Assembly: GCA_963556495.2 (NCBI GenBank)
Contig: OY747707.1
Span: forward strand, 27,612,371 to 27,676,370
Direction of reading: 5' to 3'
Length of the DNA: 64,000 nt
Source of the DNA: Valencia hispanica
Taxonomy: Eukaryota; Chordata; Actinopteri; Cyprinodontiformes; Valenciidae
This document shows, piece by piece, positions 23,022-35,215 of this stretch. Both the position numbers and the translations under genes were made by a program. The notes under the pieces are model-generated. The model was not told the DNA's origin and searched no databases. It was given only the letters and a program-made list of their open reading frames with translations. Every line of letters begins with the position of its first letter. Within the stretch, counting starts at the first letter, position 1.

Positions 23022-23564
23022 GTGACCCTCTTTTGGTTCTGCACGCCATAAAAACATCCATAAAATTTGTAAAATGCGTTAATTTGTGCCCCGTAAACTG
23101 AGTCATGTAAGAAATTACAGCTTTGTTCCACTGTTGACTAAAATGCCAGACTAGGACTGGACTCTAGGGGAAAATTATGTTTTTTTTCCCCATGATTCTT
23201 TGTTTTAACACTAAACATTTTTTGTTAGGTAGGTTTGAATTCTGTACATATCTGATAAGAGACTAGACATACCGTTGAAAGTAATACCACAGCTTGTTGT
23301 TCTACTATATTACTGACAGAGGAAGGTCACAGTTAGGATGCCCCATAGCAGAATTTATTTCCCGGTCTCATTCACCTGTTGGCAAAACTACAATGCGATA
23401 TTTATTTTTATTTTTTTTTTTTAAGTTGTGTCATCTCATTGTCAGTTTTGCCTCTGGACACCCTTAAACTAATACTTCAAGCAGCTGTTTTGACTGTTTG
23501 ACATTTGTGACTTTTAGTGCTCTTGGATTCATCAACCTCAAATCTATTTAATAAGATTAACCTG
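23022..23564 (+). other. Start of the 5.06-kb intron between fingers 2 and 3
   Basis: Unrecognised AT-rich intron DNA up to the Tc1-like insertion. Confidence 0.4.
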
Positions 23565-23843
23565 AAATAAAGTTAGCCAAGATTTTCATCATTTATTTTC
23601 ATCAATCAACAAAAAGCAGTGAATGAACAAAAGAGAAATCTAAATCAAATCAATATTTGGTGTGACCATCCTTTGCCTTTTATAAATTCTTCTAGGTACA
23701 CTTCCACACAGTTTATGAAGGAACTCGGCAGGTTGTTCCAAGCATCTTTGGGAACAAACCACAGATCTTCTGTGGATGTAGGCTTCCTCACATCTTTCTA
23801 TTTCTTCACACTCGATGATGTTTACATCAGGTCTCTGTGGGGG

Positions 23844-24104
23844 CTATACCATCACTTCCAGGACTTCTTGTTTTTCTTTATGCTGAAGATAGTTCTTAAT
23901 GGCTTTGGCTGTATGTTTGTGGTCATTGTCCTGTTGCAGAATAACTTTGGGGCCAATGATACGCCTCCCTGATGGTATTGAATGATGGATAAGAATCTTC
24001 CTGTATTTCTCAGATTTGAGAACATCATTAATCCTGACCCAATCCCCAACTCCATTTGCAGAAATGCAGCCCCAAACATTCAAGGAACCTCCACCATGCT
24101 TCAC
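23844..24104 (-). pseudogene. Tc1-like transposase, C-terminal catalytic fragment
   Basis: 86 open codons cover part of the DDE catalytic domain: MKHGGGSLNVWGCISANGVG, SEKYRKILIHH, then QQDNDHKHTAKA, which contains the second catalytic aspartate, and a C-terminal KNYLQHK segment. The first aspartate region and the DNA-binding half lie farther along the minus strand (24104-24530) with frame breaks. Confidence 0.78.
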
Positions 24105-24532
24105 TGTTGCCAGCAGACACTCATTATTGTACCACTCTCCAGCCCTTCAACAAACAAACTGCCTTCTGCTACAGCCAAATATTTCACATTTTGCCATTTT
24201 TCTGCATCCCAGTTCTTATGTTTTCATGCTTATTTGAGTCGCTTGCCCTTGTTTCTATGTCGGAGGTATGGCTTTTTGGCTGCAACTGTTCCATGAAGAG
24301 ACCACTTCTGGCCAGTCTTCTCTGGACAGTAGATGGATGTGCCTGGCTCCCACTGGTTTCTGCCAATTCTGAGCTGATCACACTGCTGGACATCTTTGAA
24401 TTTCAAAGGATAATAAGCTTGATGTGTCTTTTATCTGCTGCAGTAAGTTTCCTTGGCCGACCACTGCGTCTATACTCCTCAGCATTACCAGTTTCTTTGT
24501 GCTTCTTCAAAAGAGCTTGAACAGCACATCTA

Positions 24533-26496
24533 TAGCCCTTTTCCATTGCAAAGAACCGAGAGCCTGTTCGGAGCTGGGGCTTTCACAAAACCTCCTTCGT
24601 TTTCCATAACAAGGAGCCAACTTGGAGCCACCGTGAGCTACGGCATTGCGTCATCGAAGCGTCACTTCAGAAATCACGCGGGAAGCCGCTCGCCGAAAAT
24701 AAAGCAGACGCAGAAGAAGAAAACCATAACAACAAAGATGGATGACCTCGTCTGGTTGCAGATGCTAATCGTCGCTTTACAAGCATTTGTTGCGATACAG
24801 CGGCAAAAGGCATCGCTGTTGCAGTTACTGTCGACAAGGCAACGTCGTAATGGAGACGTAGTCTTGATGCTATCCATGTTTTCAACAACAACAACAAAAA
24901 AACATTCCGAGCAGTCTGGATTTAAATATGGCGGTCCTCTATTGTGAAGGCTGTAAATCCCTCTCCATTTTCGGCATCCAGAGGGGGAGCGGTTCAATCA
25001 GCTTCACCTCTGGTGCCGGTCCCCACTGTTAAACCACATATAGACACTGAGGGCTTGGGGTGGGGGTTGGGGGATGTGTGGCTGCCTTCCCCACATCCCA
25101 CCCCTCTGTTTTAAATGCACATTATAACAACACGCATCAACACCATACTCGAGCGGGAGGACAGAGGCTAGGGGTCTTCTCACACCCCTGTTCACTTCGG
25201 GCCATCAGGGGTTGGGGTCCGGAGGAGGAACAGGTGGTCTGGTCGGGGTCCTGGGCTGTTGGGCTGCTTCGCCACTGTGGGGCCCTTGGCGGTCTGCTTG
25301 TCTCCATCCTAGAAGGTAGGGGGTCCATCTCCCGGGTTCCCGGGGGCTGGTGGCTCTACTGGGGCATCGGTACCTGGACCTGGGAGCATAAAGTGTGTAT
25401 GGGGTGTGTGAGTGAGGGTACAGCGTCATTTTTTTTGGGTGTCTTGGTGAGTCAGTGAGAATGTATGTGTTTAAGAGAGAGGGAACGTATGACTGTGTCT
25501 GTATGTCTTTGTCGGTTGGGTCTTGGGCTGCCCTCTCGCCTGGCACACCTCAGGCCTTACATTTAATGGGGGCCTATTTCCCCTCCGTCACTCCCCGCCA
25601 GTGACGGATGCCCCTGCCTACTGGTGCGTCGGTGGTCAATCCGGTTCGGACCTGGTGCGTGCCTGGCCGGGCCTGGGGGGGCCTGTGTGTCGGTCGGCCG
25701 ATGCGCTGGCCCGATATCTTCCTTTGGTTGGTTGGGGCACCTCTTTCGGGGGTGCCAGGTTTGGGATTGTTGGGTGGTGCCTGCTCGGTGGCTCGGCGGG
25801 ATACGGATCCAGCGTCTCTGCTCGTTCAATCACCTGTTCTGTGCGCACCGTGCGTGGTCGGTTCATTGGCGGGTTGGACCGGCCCTGGCCTTTGTTGGAT
25901 GCCTGGTCTCTGCCGCCCCTGGGCCCCGGCTCTCCCGTTTCATGGACCGGCCCGCCCTGGCGCGGCTGGTTGCCGGCGGGGCCCGTGAGCTCGTCACTGC
26001 TGCCCCCCGGGCTCCTCCATAGTAGCCGCTGGATGTTCCCCTGGGGTTCTCCTTTGCTCCTCTCTTGGGGGATGCGGTCGGCCCCGCCTGGGGCTCTGGG
26101 GGTCCTTTGGACGTCTTGGCTCCGAACTCCTTCATGCCTGCATCGATTCCTGGGAGACGGATTGATGCCTGCTCACACCAGCTATCGAACACTCTTATGG
26201 AGAAACCTTATCTGCACCAGCATGCTCACACACACACATAGATGTGGGGTCTTTGGTGTTTACAGATATATTCTTGGGCTGAGGTCATCATTAAAGGAAG
26301 AAAAAAAAAAATCCCTCCCCCTTGACGTAGTGAGTGCTTGGATAGCTCCGCTTTGGCCCCACACAAGAGTGGTGCCAGAGTAGCACCCGTTTCTGGCTCT
26401 CGGAGCTGGTGCTCGCAGGAATCGAAAACGAAAACACCGGAGTTTAGTCAGCACGGGAGCCACGGGAGCTCCAGCTCCGCCTCAGTGGAAAGGGCT
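24533..26496. mobile_element. TIR-bounded DNA transposon nested in the Tc1-like element
   Basis: The left end reads TAGCCCTTTTCCATTGCAAA. The right end, reverse-complemented, reads TAGCCCTTTCCACTGAGGCG. These form an imperfect inverted repeat flanked by short TA-rich sequence (a 2-3 base duplication such as TA or ATA is possible). The interior has no complete transposase, so it is non-autonomous or badly decayed. Similar 'GCCCTTTTCCACTGCA' ends are common in fish genomes; I do not assign a superfamily. Confidence 0.65.
24960..26310 (+). repeat. GC-rich repeat block inside the TIR element
   Basis: An abrupt rise in GC and in G-runs on this strand, ending in a run of 12 A (about 26299-26310) preceded by AAAGGAAG. 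The block resembles a high-copy fish repeat. Long open frames occur on both strands, including 286 codons from 25523, but they are compositional: no domain, and overlapping frames in every phase. The terminal A-run would fit insertion by retrotransposition. Confidence 0.5.
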
Positions 26497-26929
26497 AATA
26501 GAAACCCCAGTCTACTTTTAAACCTTTGTCTGGGAGAGACCTTTTCTGATGCAGTATAACTACCTTGTCTTGTAGCTGTACTCAATCTTGTCATGACGTG
26601 AAACGATCTTCCACAACCTCACCTTGATAGCAGAGTTTGTATGTTCCTCACCCAGTTTTAAGCCTCCTACACAGCTGTTTCAGTTTCAGTTAATGACTGT
26701 TTCATCCTACGTGTGACATTGATGATCATTAGCACCTGTTTGGTATAATTGGTTGACCATACATCTAACTACAATCCTACAAAATCTCTGACTTTGTGCA
26801 AGTGTACCTATAAGAATTGATGCTGGTTTGAAGGCGAAAGATAGTAACACCAAACATTGATTTGATTTGGATTTTTCTTATTTTTCCCCTCTATTTTGTA
26901 AATTAATAAAAATAAATTATTTATATTTC

Positions 26930-27480
26930 TGATCATAACAGGCGCAAAGAGCAGTATTCAAATGAGGACTTTGCATCCGCTGCTGTTTGTGCCAGCGTTT
27001 CTGCCCCATGCACTGCACCACAGCTAGATAGAGGAGGAACAGGCGCAGGCAGGTTTATGGCCATTAGAGTTTCAATTACTATTGGGTTAGAATGTGTGTG
27101 AATTATGTTTTTCATTTGTCAGTAATAAACTTATGCTTAATCGTGGTGATGCAAAGTTAAGACATGCCTTTCAGAGTCGGTAAAAATAGGTGCAAAAGCA
27201 GCCGGTGCAAACCATTTCATGTTTGATAAATCACACTGTGCGTGAAACGCCTACTTATTTGCCCGTTCTCCTAATATTTTGCGCCCTCTGACAATAACGC
27301 CCACATTGCATATTCATCAAGGGCAAAAGCGCTAAATGGATTGCACTCCTCTTGCTGTGGGTTTAACAGGCACAGTCCTCCCTGCGCCCGGTTAGTAAAT
27401 CACCTGCTGCATGTTTTTGTGCCCGCTGTCAGGTTTGCGCACGTTTTAACAAGCGCAATCCTTTGATAAATCAGACCCTA
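26930..27480. repeat. Decayed DNA repeat ending in TTTGATAAATCAGACCCTA
   Basis: The segment runs from near AACAGGCGCAAAGAGC to CTTTGATAAATCAGACCCTA. Internal 'TTGATAAATCACAC' and the terminal copy resemble the ends of fish non-autonomous hAT-like repeats. Coding content is absent. Confidence 0.4.
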
Positions 27481-27499
27481 TGTTTCTGAGTCACCACTC

Positions 27500-27910
27500 T
27501 AGAAGGTAAGTTTATTATGAAAGCTACACAGGAAATCATAAAAGATACACAATACCCAAAGTGAAATGTGGTGGCAGTATCAAGCTGTGGGCCAAAACCT
27601 TAAGGGGTCTGCTGAGAAAGCTGAAAGAGAAAGTGACTGATATGAGTCCTGGCTTCAACAGAAGATCATAGCATTTTTGGAACAGCATGGGCAAAGTCCA
27701 GAGTTAAATGAAACAGAAAATTTGTGGCACCACCTAAAAACAGCTGTTGACAAGAGATGTCCTCACAAACTCATAGGTTTGGAGAACTTTTGCAGGACAG
27801 AGTGGGCAAATATTGCCAAGCCAAGGTTTGGTCTGCTCAGAAACTTCTGCTAAAAGGACTTAATGCTGAAATTTAATCAAAAAGCGTTTCAACACAGTAT
27901 TAATTTAAGG
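27500..27910 (+). mobile_element. Decayed Tc1/mariner-like fragment
   Basis: GTGAAATGTGGTGGCAGTAT corresponds to the (V)KCGGGSI region of Tc1 transposases, and CAGAAAATTTGTGGCACCAC to the 'ENLWH' region. The frame is broken many times and no ends are preserved. Confidence 0.6.
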
Positions 27911-28078
27911 GTGTGAACACTTTGAACCATGTTGTTGCAGTTTCTTTTATCTAAAAAGTTTTCTATCTAACCAACATTTCTTTTACAGTTTTCTTTTACA
28001 TGATATATATCACATGTTGTAAAAGATTAATCAGTCTTATGCTGTGTTGCGCATAAAACTTTATTTTCATTCTGACAG

Positions 28079-28368
28079 GAGAGAAGAAGTTTGTCTGCCC
28101 CGAATGCTCCAAGCGCTTCATGCGGAGCGACCACCTGGCGAAGCACATTAAAACCCATCAGAACAAAAAGGGCGTGAACTCTGGGGGCGCCGTGGTGGCC
28201 TCCATGGAGTCAGCGGGCTCCTCCGACAGCATCATCACGGCGGGCGGAACCACCCTCATCCTCACCAACATCCAGCAGGGCTCGAACAACGCCCAGGACA
28301 TACTGGCCAATGCAGAGATCCCACTCCAGCTCGTAACCACGGTCGCCGCCAGTGAAGTTATGAAGTGA
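28079..28368 (+). CDS. sp3: Sp3, terminal exon: zinc finger 3 and C-terminus
   Basis: The exon begins after TTCTGACAG and completes the G of the TGEKKF linker, giving [20 protein letters not shown], so finger 3 is C-x2-C ... H-x3-H with the reading residues R/H/K of RSDHLAK. The tail ([14 protein letters not shown], then [17 protein letters not shown] and [15 protein letters not shown]) matches the Sp3-specific C-terminus rather than that of Sp1, Sp2 or Sp4. The stop TGA is at 28366-28368. Exons seen in this window total 669 codons plus a stop; human SP3 is about 780 residues, the difference being mostly the N-terminus upstream of the window. Confidence 0.97.
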
Positions 28369-28449
28369 TTTCCTCTCACAGACTTCTGCGTTTCTCATAC
28401 TGTATACTCCAACTTGCATTTTTATTCAAGTTTTGAAGGAAAATTATAG

Positions 28450-28451
<2 letters not shown>

Positions 28452-28487
<36 letters not shown>
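28452..28487. repeat. (AT)n microsatellite
   Basis: About 18 uninterrupted AT units, 84 bases after the sp3 stop codon. Confidence 0.97.
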
Positions 28488-28505
<18 letters not shown>

Positions 28506-28917
28506 ACCACAGAAATAGTCCATGCCCATTTTTAGTTTCCACAGAGGAAAAACAAGCAAGTGGAGACTAAAAGGTGGAAAAAGACATTGCAGTAAACACA
28601 AAGAAATGCCTTATTTTGTACAATATTGTGTAGTTTAAATGCCACTTTGTTTAATTTCACTTATTTGTCAACAATGTATTCTGGGAAAAGTTATTGCTAA
28701 GTCAAGCAAATATATTCTCAGCTTTTGTTGCTATTATTTCTGGATGATGTTTGTTTCAAAGCCCCTTTTAAAGAGACTTGGACCCAATCACAGAGCAAGT
28801 TTTATGCAGCTGAAGTGAATCTATTGTCCATGCAAAAATGTCATTATATTTTATTTTTTAACTAATATTAACTGTTTTCTAGCAGTCAGCCTGCTTCCAA
28901 AGTCGTTCTTCATCCAG

Positions 28918-28921
<4 letters not shown>

Positions 28922-28996
<75 letters not shown>
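28922..28996. repeat. (AT)n microsatellite, about 37 units
   Basis: 75 bases of uninterrupted alternating AT. If transcribed in the sp3 3' UTR it would form a long self-complementary AU hairpin. Confidence 0.97.
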
Positions 28997-28999
<3 letters not shown>

Positions 29000-30195
29000 C
29001 CACTTTAAGCAGGTAAAAATGGAACAACAATCGTTTTTTTTACATGTACTTTGTCTTGAAGATTGAAAGTGCATTTGTGATATCTAAATTGAAAATGGTT
29101 TCATTCTGCGTAATTCACGTTTTTGTACCCTTTTTGGAAGAAAAAAAATCTCATAAGGAAAAGATGTTTTAATATTAAAAGAAAAAAAGCCATTTACTTT
29201 GAAGATGTTTGCCAAATTCGACTCCAAACTCAGGGTGACTCTTGACTGCGTGCTGTAAGTAGAGTAAATCACCCATATAGTTTTTCAGGCCATATTTCTT
29301 TTTTCTTTTTGTTTCTCTTTTATATTTACTGATGAAAAGCTCACCAAGCTGACATCATGCCATGTTAATATATGTATTGAATCAATTTTTTCTATATAAG
29401 AATCTGTTTTGTGTGATGAAAACAGCTTTGCAAAATGTTTTTTTAACTTCATTGGTCCTATCAAGATATCAAGAAGTAATTGATTATTGAAAGTGGTACT
29501 TGTAAGCAGCACTGTTCTCATCACTTTAATCTTGTTTTATTCTCTTGGATTTAAATGTTTTGTTGGAAACTTTTAAACCCGCTGTAAGCTGTGTAATTTT
29601 ATTTGAAATGTTTTACATTCCCCATTTTTTTCCAATCTTCCAGTAGGTCTTTATTTCATTTCTGATCCTGAAGTGTAAAATGAAATGCAGATGCACACTG
29701 AGTAATGACTTTAATGATGACGTGGGGACTTGGGGTCTTTTTTTTTTTCCGTTTGTTTTTGTGATCAGTTCGGGCTTCTTTGGGAGCTTTCTCCAACATG
29801 CTAAATAAAACATGCAGCGTATTAATATTCTTTACTAAATACTGAAGGTTTATCTTTACTCCATTGTTCTGTAAAAACAATTGTTAGCATATAACATCAA
29901 TACAAATACTTTCTGTTTACCTGCCTGTGTCCTTTCTGCTTTAATATTCTGTCCTTTTTCAATATAACTTCATGCAACCGTCTGCTGTAGGTGATTTATT
30001 TCATGCTAAAATTGACTAAAGTGACAAAAGTTTCACCCATTTTCGTCCTCAACGCTTTCACTGTTTCCTTGTAAAGACGTGTCAGCCCATTGAGAGGTTC
30101 ATTTTCCCCGTGCGTCCTACACCCTGGGGTAGTAGTCCAGTAGATGTCACTGCAGCTAAGGGAGCAGGATAAGAGGTATGTTTGACCCTTTGACC

Positions 30196-30335
30196 TTAGT
30201 CTTGTACCACTGCCAGGATGAAGATGGGAGTCACCAAGGCCACCAGCAGGTGCAGACCCTCGATTAGCTGCGAGTTGATGTCGCACAGAAATGTCAGGAT
30301 GAGAGCAACGCACTGCCTCATGACTTTGATCAAAC
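30196..30335 (-). CDS. Candidate terminal exon of an unrecognised membrane protein
   Basis: Reading the minus strand from 30335 down to a TAA at 30196-30198 gives about 45 codons with the amphipathic, leucine-rich text GLIKVMRQCVALILTFLCD and LIEGLHLLVALVTPIFILAV, ending VVQD. A GTGAG|GT acceptor-like site and an in-frame stop just upstream would bound it as a last exon. The latter half would make one membrane segment. I do not recognise the family and found no upstream exon, so chance remains possible. A longer ORF in another frame (29996-30340) is likely its shadow. Confidence 0.3.
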
Positions 30336-30339
30336 CTCA

Positions 30340-33300
30340 CAGAGGCATGAGTGGTTAAGAATTAATGCAATTATAGTGAATGAATAAATATAAAGAAAAC
30401 TATCAAATCTCCCATTTGCTTCTATGTACTGTAAGGTTTTAAAAGAATTAGGCTATTTTCCTGTTTTTCTTTGATATTAGATATGAATTATTACCCATGA
30501 TTTTAATAATCACATGAGTCGAGACACATTAGCCTGCCTGGTGTTTAGCAACATAACTAAAAAGATCTCTTAAGGCTTTATCAGGTTATTTTTTGTCAGA
30601 ACAATGTGCTTTTTAAAGCCACATTTAATTTGGAACAAAGTACTTCAGAAAAAGTGGTCTATCGTTCACCAAAAAGAAGGACTCGTCTGTTTTCTCATTT
30701 CTTTCATTTGCATAATTTAATGAATCAAATTCATTGTAATGCAATACCAAGTGCCCTAGCAACACAGAATGACAGTTTGAGTTAATGAAATGTGTTAACG
30801 GTATCATCATTTACTTGTATGTTAATTAGTCCAATTAATTTCCCGTGCTCGGTAATCTGAATATTGTAATAATCTTTACTTCCCTGCAGGAATGAAACCT
30901 ATGATACACAGACCTCAGGGATGATCAGGGCTGGGAATCTATGCTTTTTTTTTCCTTTTTTTTTTTAGTTGTGGGACCCACACTGTAATTTTTTTTTAAA
31001 ATTGAATATTTAGTTATAAAACATGCAAATTTTTACTCTCAACCTCAATAATGAATTGCCCGAAGGATGGAGTTTGGGAATGATATCCCAGCATTGTTTG
31101 ATGTCACAACCAGAAGGTTTTTTTTGTGTGTCTCCTCTCCCAGCAGCCAGTTTAAGACGCTGATGTTTGATGTGAGCCAAAACTACTACTGTATTATACT
31201 TGAAAGTTAACAGGAAATGTGAACTGGGAAATGACTGAAATTAAATTCTGGGGTTAATCAACTATTAAGAAATGTCCGGCATCCCCCATCACTGAGCTCC
31301 ACCTTTGAGCTAAGGTCTCTCCCTACCATGGCTGTCTTCTGGAGCAGATTTCTACTCTGGTACTCTGGACCTGATCTGATTTCTGCACTGAAAATGACAC
31401 TATGGAATAAAAACAATCTAGAAAGCTACTTGGTCCTATAAAAGTAGAAACACATCTAAAAAGGATGTGCCCTGAGAGGGGGGGACTTAGAGGATCAGGG
31501 GTACTCTGGAAAACGACAAAACAGAATAAAACAATAAAAATAATGGAAATCAGGACAATACCTACCTTCCTTCCTAATGTAATTCTTTCATTCTATGTTC
31601 TCTCCATTCTATCTATTTTCCTTCTGTGGTTCTTTCCTTTTGTTCTTTTTTTTGTTCCTTCCTTTCATTTAGTGGTTTTGGTATTTAAACCCTCTACAGA
31701 TGTATTTCCCCTAAATTCATAATGAACTTCAGTATTTTGATGTAGTGTCAAGTGGACTTAAAAGACTAGGAATTCTGGCAAGTTTTTTACTCAGAAAATG
31801 TTAAGGTTGCAGCCTGTTAACCAAGCCTGGGAGCCTTCATACCTTCCTTCCACCAAGACCGGGGGCAGTCACCAGTGGGAGGGGGCTATCTACCCCTTCC
31901 CCAAGACCAAAAATCACTGCAGTGTGGGGCAAACCCTCTCGTGAAACTGCCTGACTACCGAGCAAACCAAAATCAGAATGAAAACAGCCTAATTCTCCAT
32001 GGTAGCTTGGTAGATTAAAGTGAAGAAATAAAGATGAAGTGGTTGCTGTCCCTTCTTTCATTTCAAGTGACTGACTTGATTTATGGAAACTTTGGCAAGA
32101 AACTTCCTTTGTCTCTTCTGATGAGTATGTGAGCATCACTGTAATAAGAGGAGCTCTCATCGTTCCAGTTAATGAGTCTTAACAGGAACCTTTGGTTTAA
32201 TCACAAAGAAACAGCGGTTTTGATTTGGCAAAGCACCCATCTCGCTGCAGCAAACACTCAGAGAATCTTGTAATTGTTGCTGTGCAGACATAATGTGAAG
32301 CGCATTTAGCAAAAATGAGTCAAACAGAATCTGACTTGGGTCTTATTTTTGAAGAGTTTTCAATTATACGACCACGGTGTCTTTTGTGACAGACGGGTAT
32401 CATTTCAAACTGTGCTTACATTACAAGTTCTCTGTGCCATTTTGTTGTAGCAGATAGCTGTGGTTGTTCTTGCTCCCTTTCCCCAATTGCTGTGTAATTG
32501 AACACGGTGCTCAGCTTCTCCAATTCATGTGCAAAATGCATAAATAAAATAACTATGTGGAGGGAGAGGAACACTGTAATCATGCAATAACATTTTCCAC
32601 TGTATGTGTGGTAGAATTCAAAATGCTATTGGGATTATGGTTCTTAACCATTGGGAGGTAATGTGAACTGTTGGCAGAAATGACTTATTTCATTATGCTG
32701 TCCCAAATATATGAAATACTTCAGCAAGAGGACTGCTTCTTCCCTAGCCGTGCCCAATTTTAACTGTTTTCCCCAGTTGTTGAAGGATAGGCCTGCAATT
32801 TTGCAAAATGACTATTATTTGCCTTTCTCAAGGAATCAACAACTTGAAAGTACAGTGCAATGAATTGTTGGGGTTCTGCAGCTGCATTCATTTACAATGT
32901 TCCCTTTTTTTTGCAGCGGCTCAAAGAATTTAAAGCAGAAAGCTGTTATTTATTTTCTTTTGGATATGAGCTGCAAGTCTCTACATAAGTGGAAAGCACT
33001 TACCACCCTGCCTAATGTATTTGTTTACAACAGAGTAGTGATGCTTGCTTTTTTTCTTCTTTTTTTAAACCATTAGGACATTTGGGGCAACATTTTTAAA
33101 AGTGTCGCGTCTCCACACACATTCTTGCCCTTGCTCTGGTGCAGAAGTCAGACAATAGCATAGATCATTTTTCACAGCCACAGAAACCCAGCATGTATCA
33201 ACTCAATAACCTGATATTCCAAGAATGTGGACAATTTAGCAGAAGGTCAGTACCTTTTGGTGACCGCCCTCTGGATCCCCAGCAGGACCAGAGGAGACAA

Positions 33301-33385
33301 ACAGAAGTGTCGAGCCAGAAGGCCTGTGTGCACACTGGACTTCTCAAGGTGAACAGATACCTGGTGTGGGACAGGGGAGCTATTA
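30340..33385. other. Intergenic sequence, nothing recognised
   Basis: AT-rich DNA without transposon ends or convincing exons. The stretch near 32210-32550 has a balanced, non-repetitive composition and could contain a conserved noncoding element. The ORFs at 31465-31722 and 31837-32160 have no domain signature. Confidence 0.35.
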
Positions 33386-34184
33386 TGTAGTGTCTTGTGA
33401 AAGTATTCATACTCCTTGAACTTTTTAACTTTTTTCATGTTGAAGCCACAAACCTTTGGGTTTTATGTTGTACACCAAAACAAAGGAGTTCATAACTTTG
33501 GAAGGAAACCAAATTACATTTTTTTAACCATTTTTACAAATACAATCTGAAAAGTGTGGTGTGTATTTTTATTTATTCCCACTGAGTCAAAACTTTTTAG
33601 ATCCACATTTCACTGCAATTATAGCTGTCAGTCTTTTGGGATATATCCGTTTTGTTCCAAAAGCTCAAGCTTAGTCAGATTGGATGGAGGGAAACCGTGA
33701 ACACCACTTTTATTTTAATTATTATGTTTTAAACGTTTTTCTACACGTCCTTTAATTGTTTTAGGCCTCTACTTTGACTTACACATGACTACGCATTGAT
33801 ATAAACCATTCCAGTGTAGCTCTGGTTGGATGTTTAGGCCTTTCGTCTTGCTGTAAGTTGAACCTCTACTCCAGTCTCAACTGTCTTTCAGCCTCTAACA
33901 GTCTTTCTTCGAGGATCCACTTGTATTCATCTCCATCCATCTTCCCATCTGCTCTGCCCAGCTTCCCTGTCAATGCTGAAGAAAAGTATCTCCACAGCAT
34001 GATGCTGTCACCACTCTGTTTCCCTGTAAGGATGTAAACTGCATTTTGCATTTAGACCAAAAAGCTCAATTTAGGTCTGATCTGACCATGGTACATTTTC
34101 CCATGTGTTTGCTGTGTTTTCTACATCTGCTGATGCAAACTGCAGATGGTGTTGGTTAAAGCTTTTCTCTTTTAGTACAGTGAA

Positions 34185-35215
34185 CCCCTCATTAATTCAC
34201 AGTTCTGTATTCGCAGATTCACCTATTCGTGGATTTTTCTGTGGAACGTAACTCCAAAGAATTCCTAAAAAAAAAAATCAGCTTTTTTGTGGATTGTTGT
34301 CGTAGCGCATATCGATCCAGGTCGAGGACGAGATCCTGCCCCAAGTGGAGGAGTTTAAGTATCTGGGGGTCTTTTTCAAGAATAATAGAAAAATGGAACA
34401 GGAGATTAATAGACGGATTGGTCATCTGCAGTGACGTGATAGCTGTACCGGTTTGTAGTGGTGAATTTATTGGTCGATCTACATTCCAACCCTCATCTAC
34501 TGTATGGTCTTGACCTTGGGGTAGTGACCGAAAGAACGAGATTGCATATACAATTGGCTGAAATGAGTTTGTTCTGCAGGGTTTTTGGGCTCTTCCTTAG
34601 AGATAGGGTGAGTAGGTCGGCCATCCTGGGTGGGCTCAGAGTAGAGCCGCTGCTCCTCCACATTAAGAGGAGCCAGTTGAGGTGGTTCAGGCATCTTGTC
34701 AGGATGCCTCGTGGACGCCTGCCTGGAGAGGTGTTCCGGGCACGTCCCACCAGGAGGAGAGCCAGAGAAAGACGCAGGACACGCTGGAGGGACCATGTTT
34801 CTCGGCTAGCCTGGGAACACCTTGGGATTCCCCCAGAAGTCTGTCTCTCTGTACTTAAGCTACTGCACCGTGACCTGATCTCAGATAAGCGAAAGATAAT
34901 GGATGGATGGATCTGAAATATTCTAAAGAAAAAGCTGCTTGGAAAGCTGAAAAACCTAGGCCCAATCCTACTTGACACACCATTTGCTGGCATTCGCAAA
35001 GCAGCCAATTAGGAGCATCATTATTTTTCATTGGTGCTGACTGGCTGTACTCCCAAGAGTGGAGATGAGGAAGACAATCTGTATAATGCATATTAGGATA
35101 TTGATTATTAGTAATATTAAGATATAGTTGGTCTTTGAAATATTAAAAACAGTTATAAAAATTCTTAGAGCGGTTCTCAAGTATTCATGGTTTTCAGCTA
35201 TTTACAGGCGGTTGT
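34185..35215. mobile_element. Tigger/pogo-like DNA element nested in the Tc1-like element
   Basis: It begins CAGTGAACCCCTCATTAATT and continues TTCGCAGATTCACCTATTCG, the style of Tigger/pogo termini. The right part (to about 35215, GTATTCATGGTTTTCAGCTA) looks like the same repeat family. No transposase is left. An RTE-like LINE fragment sits inside it. Confidence 0.5.
34305..34915 (+). mobile_element. RTE-like LINE 3' fragment
   Basis: A 5'-truncated non-LTR retrotransposon. Degenerate frames read the reverse-transcriptase C-terminal region (EVEEFKYLGV-like at the start, then QLRWFRHLVRMPRGRLPGEV and RRTRWRDHVSRLAWEHLGIP). The 3' end carries GATAATGGATGGATGGAT, the GATG-type tail found in fish RTE elements such as Rex3. 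The frame is broken several times. Confidence 0.7.

Larger units (their letters stand above)
23565..26925 (-). mobile_element. Tc1-like transposon split by a nested TIR element
   Basis: The 3' part of a Tc1-like element (about 23565-24532) carries, on the minus strand, KHGGGSLNVWG, ILQQDNDHKHTA and farther up a GRPRKL-type linker. The 5' part of the same element resumes at about 26497-26925. Both outer ends carry the related text AAATCAAATCAATATTTGGT and its reverse complement, consistent with terminal inverted repeats. Between them lies about 2 kb of a different element (24533-26496). The transposase is broken. Outer borders are approximate. Confidence 0.78.
28369..29830 (+). other. Probable Sp3 3' untranslated region
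   Basis: AT-rich sequence following the stop, containing two long (AT)n tracts. Candidate AATAAA poly(A) signals are at 28488 (inside an AT tract) and 29804. The second, in less repetitive sequence, would give a ~1.45-kb 3' UTR. The true end cannot be decided from sequence alone. Confidence 0.5.

Noticed and set aside
25523..26383. 286-codon open frame in the GC-rich block
   Set aside because: Other long open frames overlap it in several phases on both strands, it has no domain, and the block resembles a dispersed repeat. It is open because of base composition.
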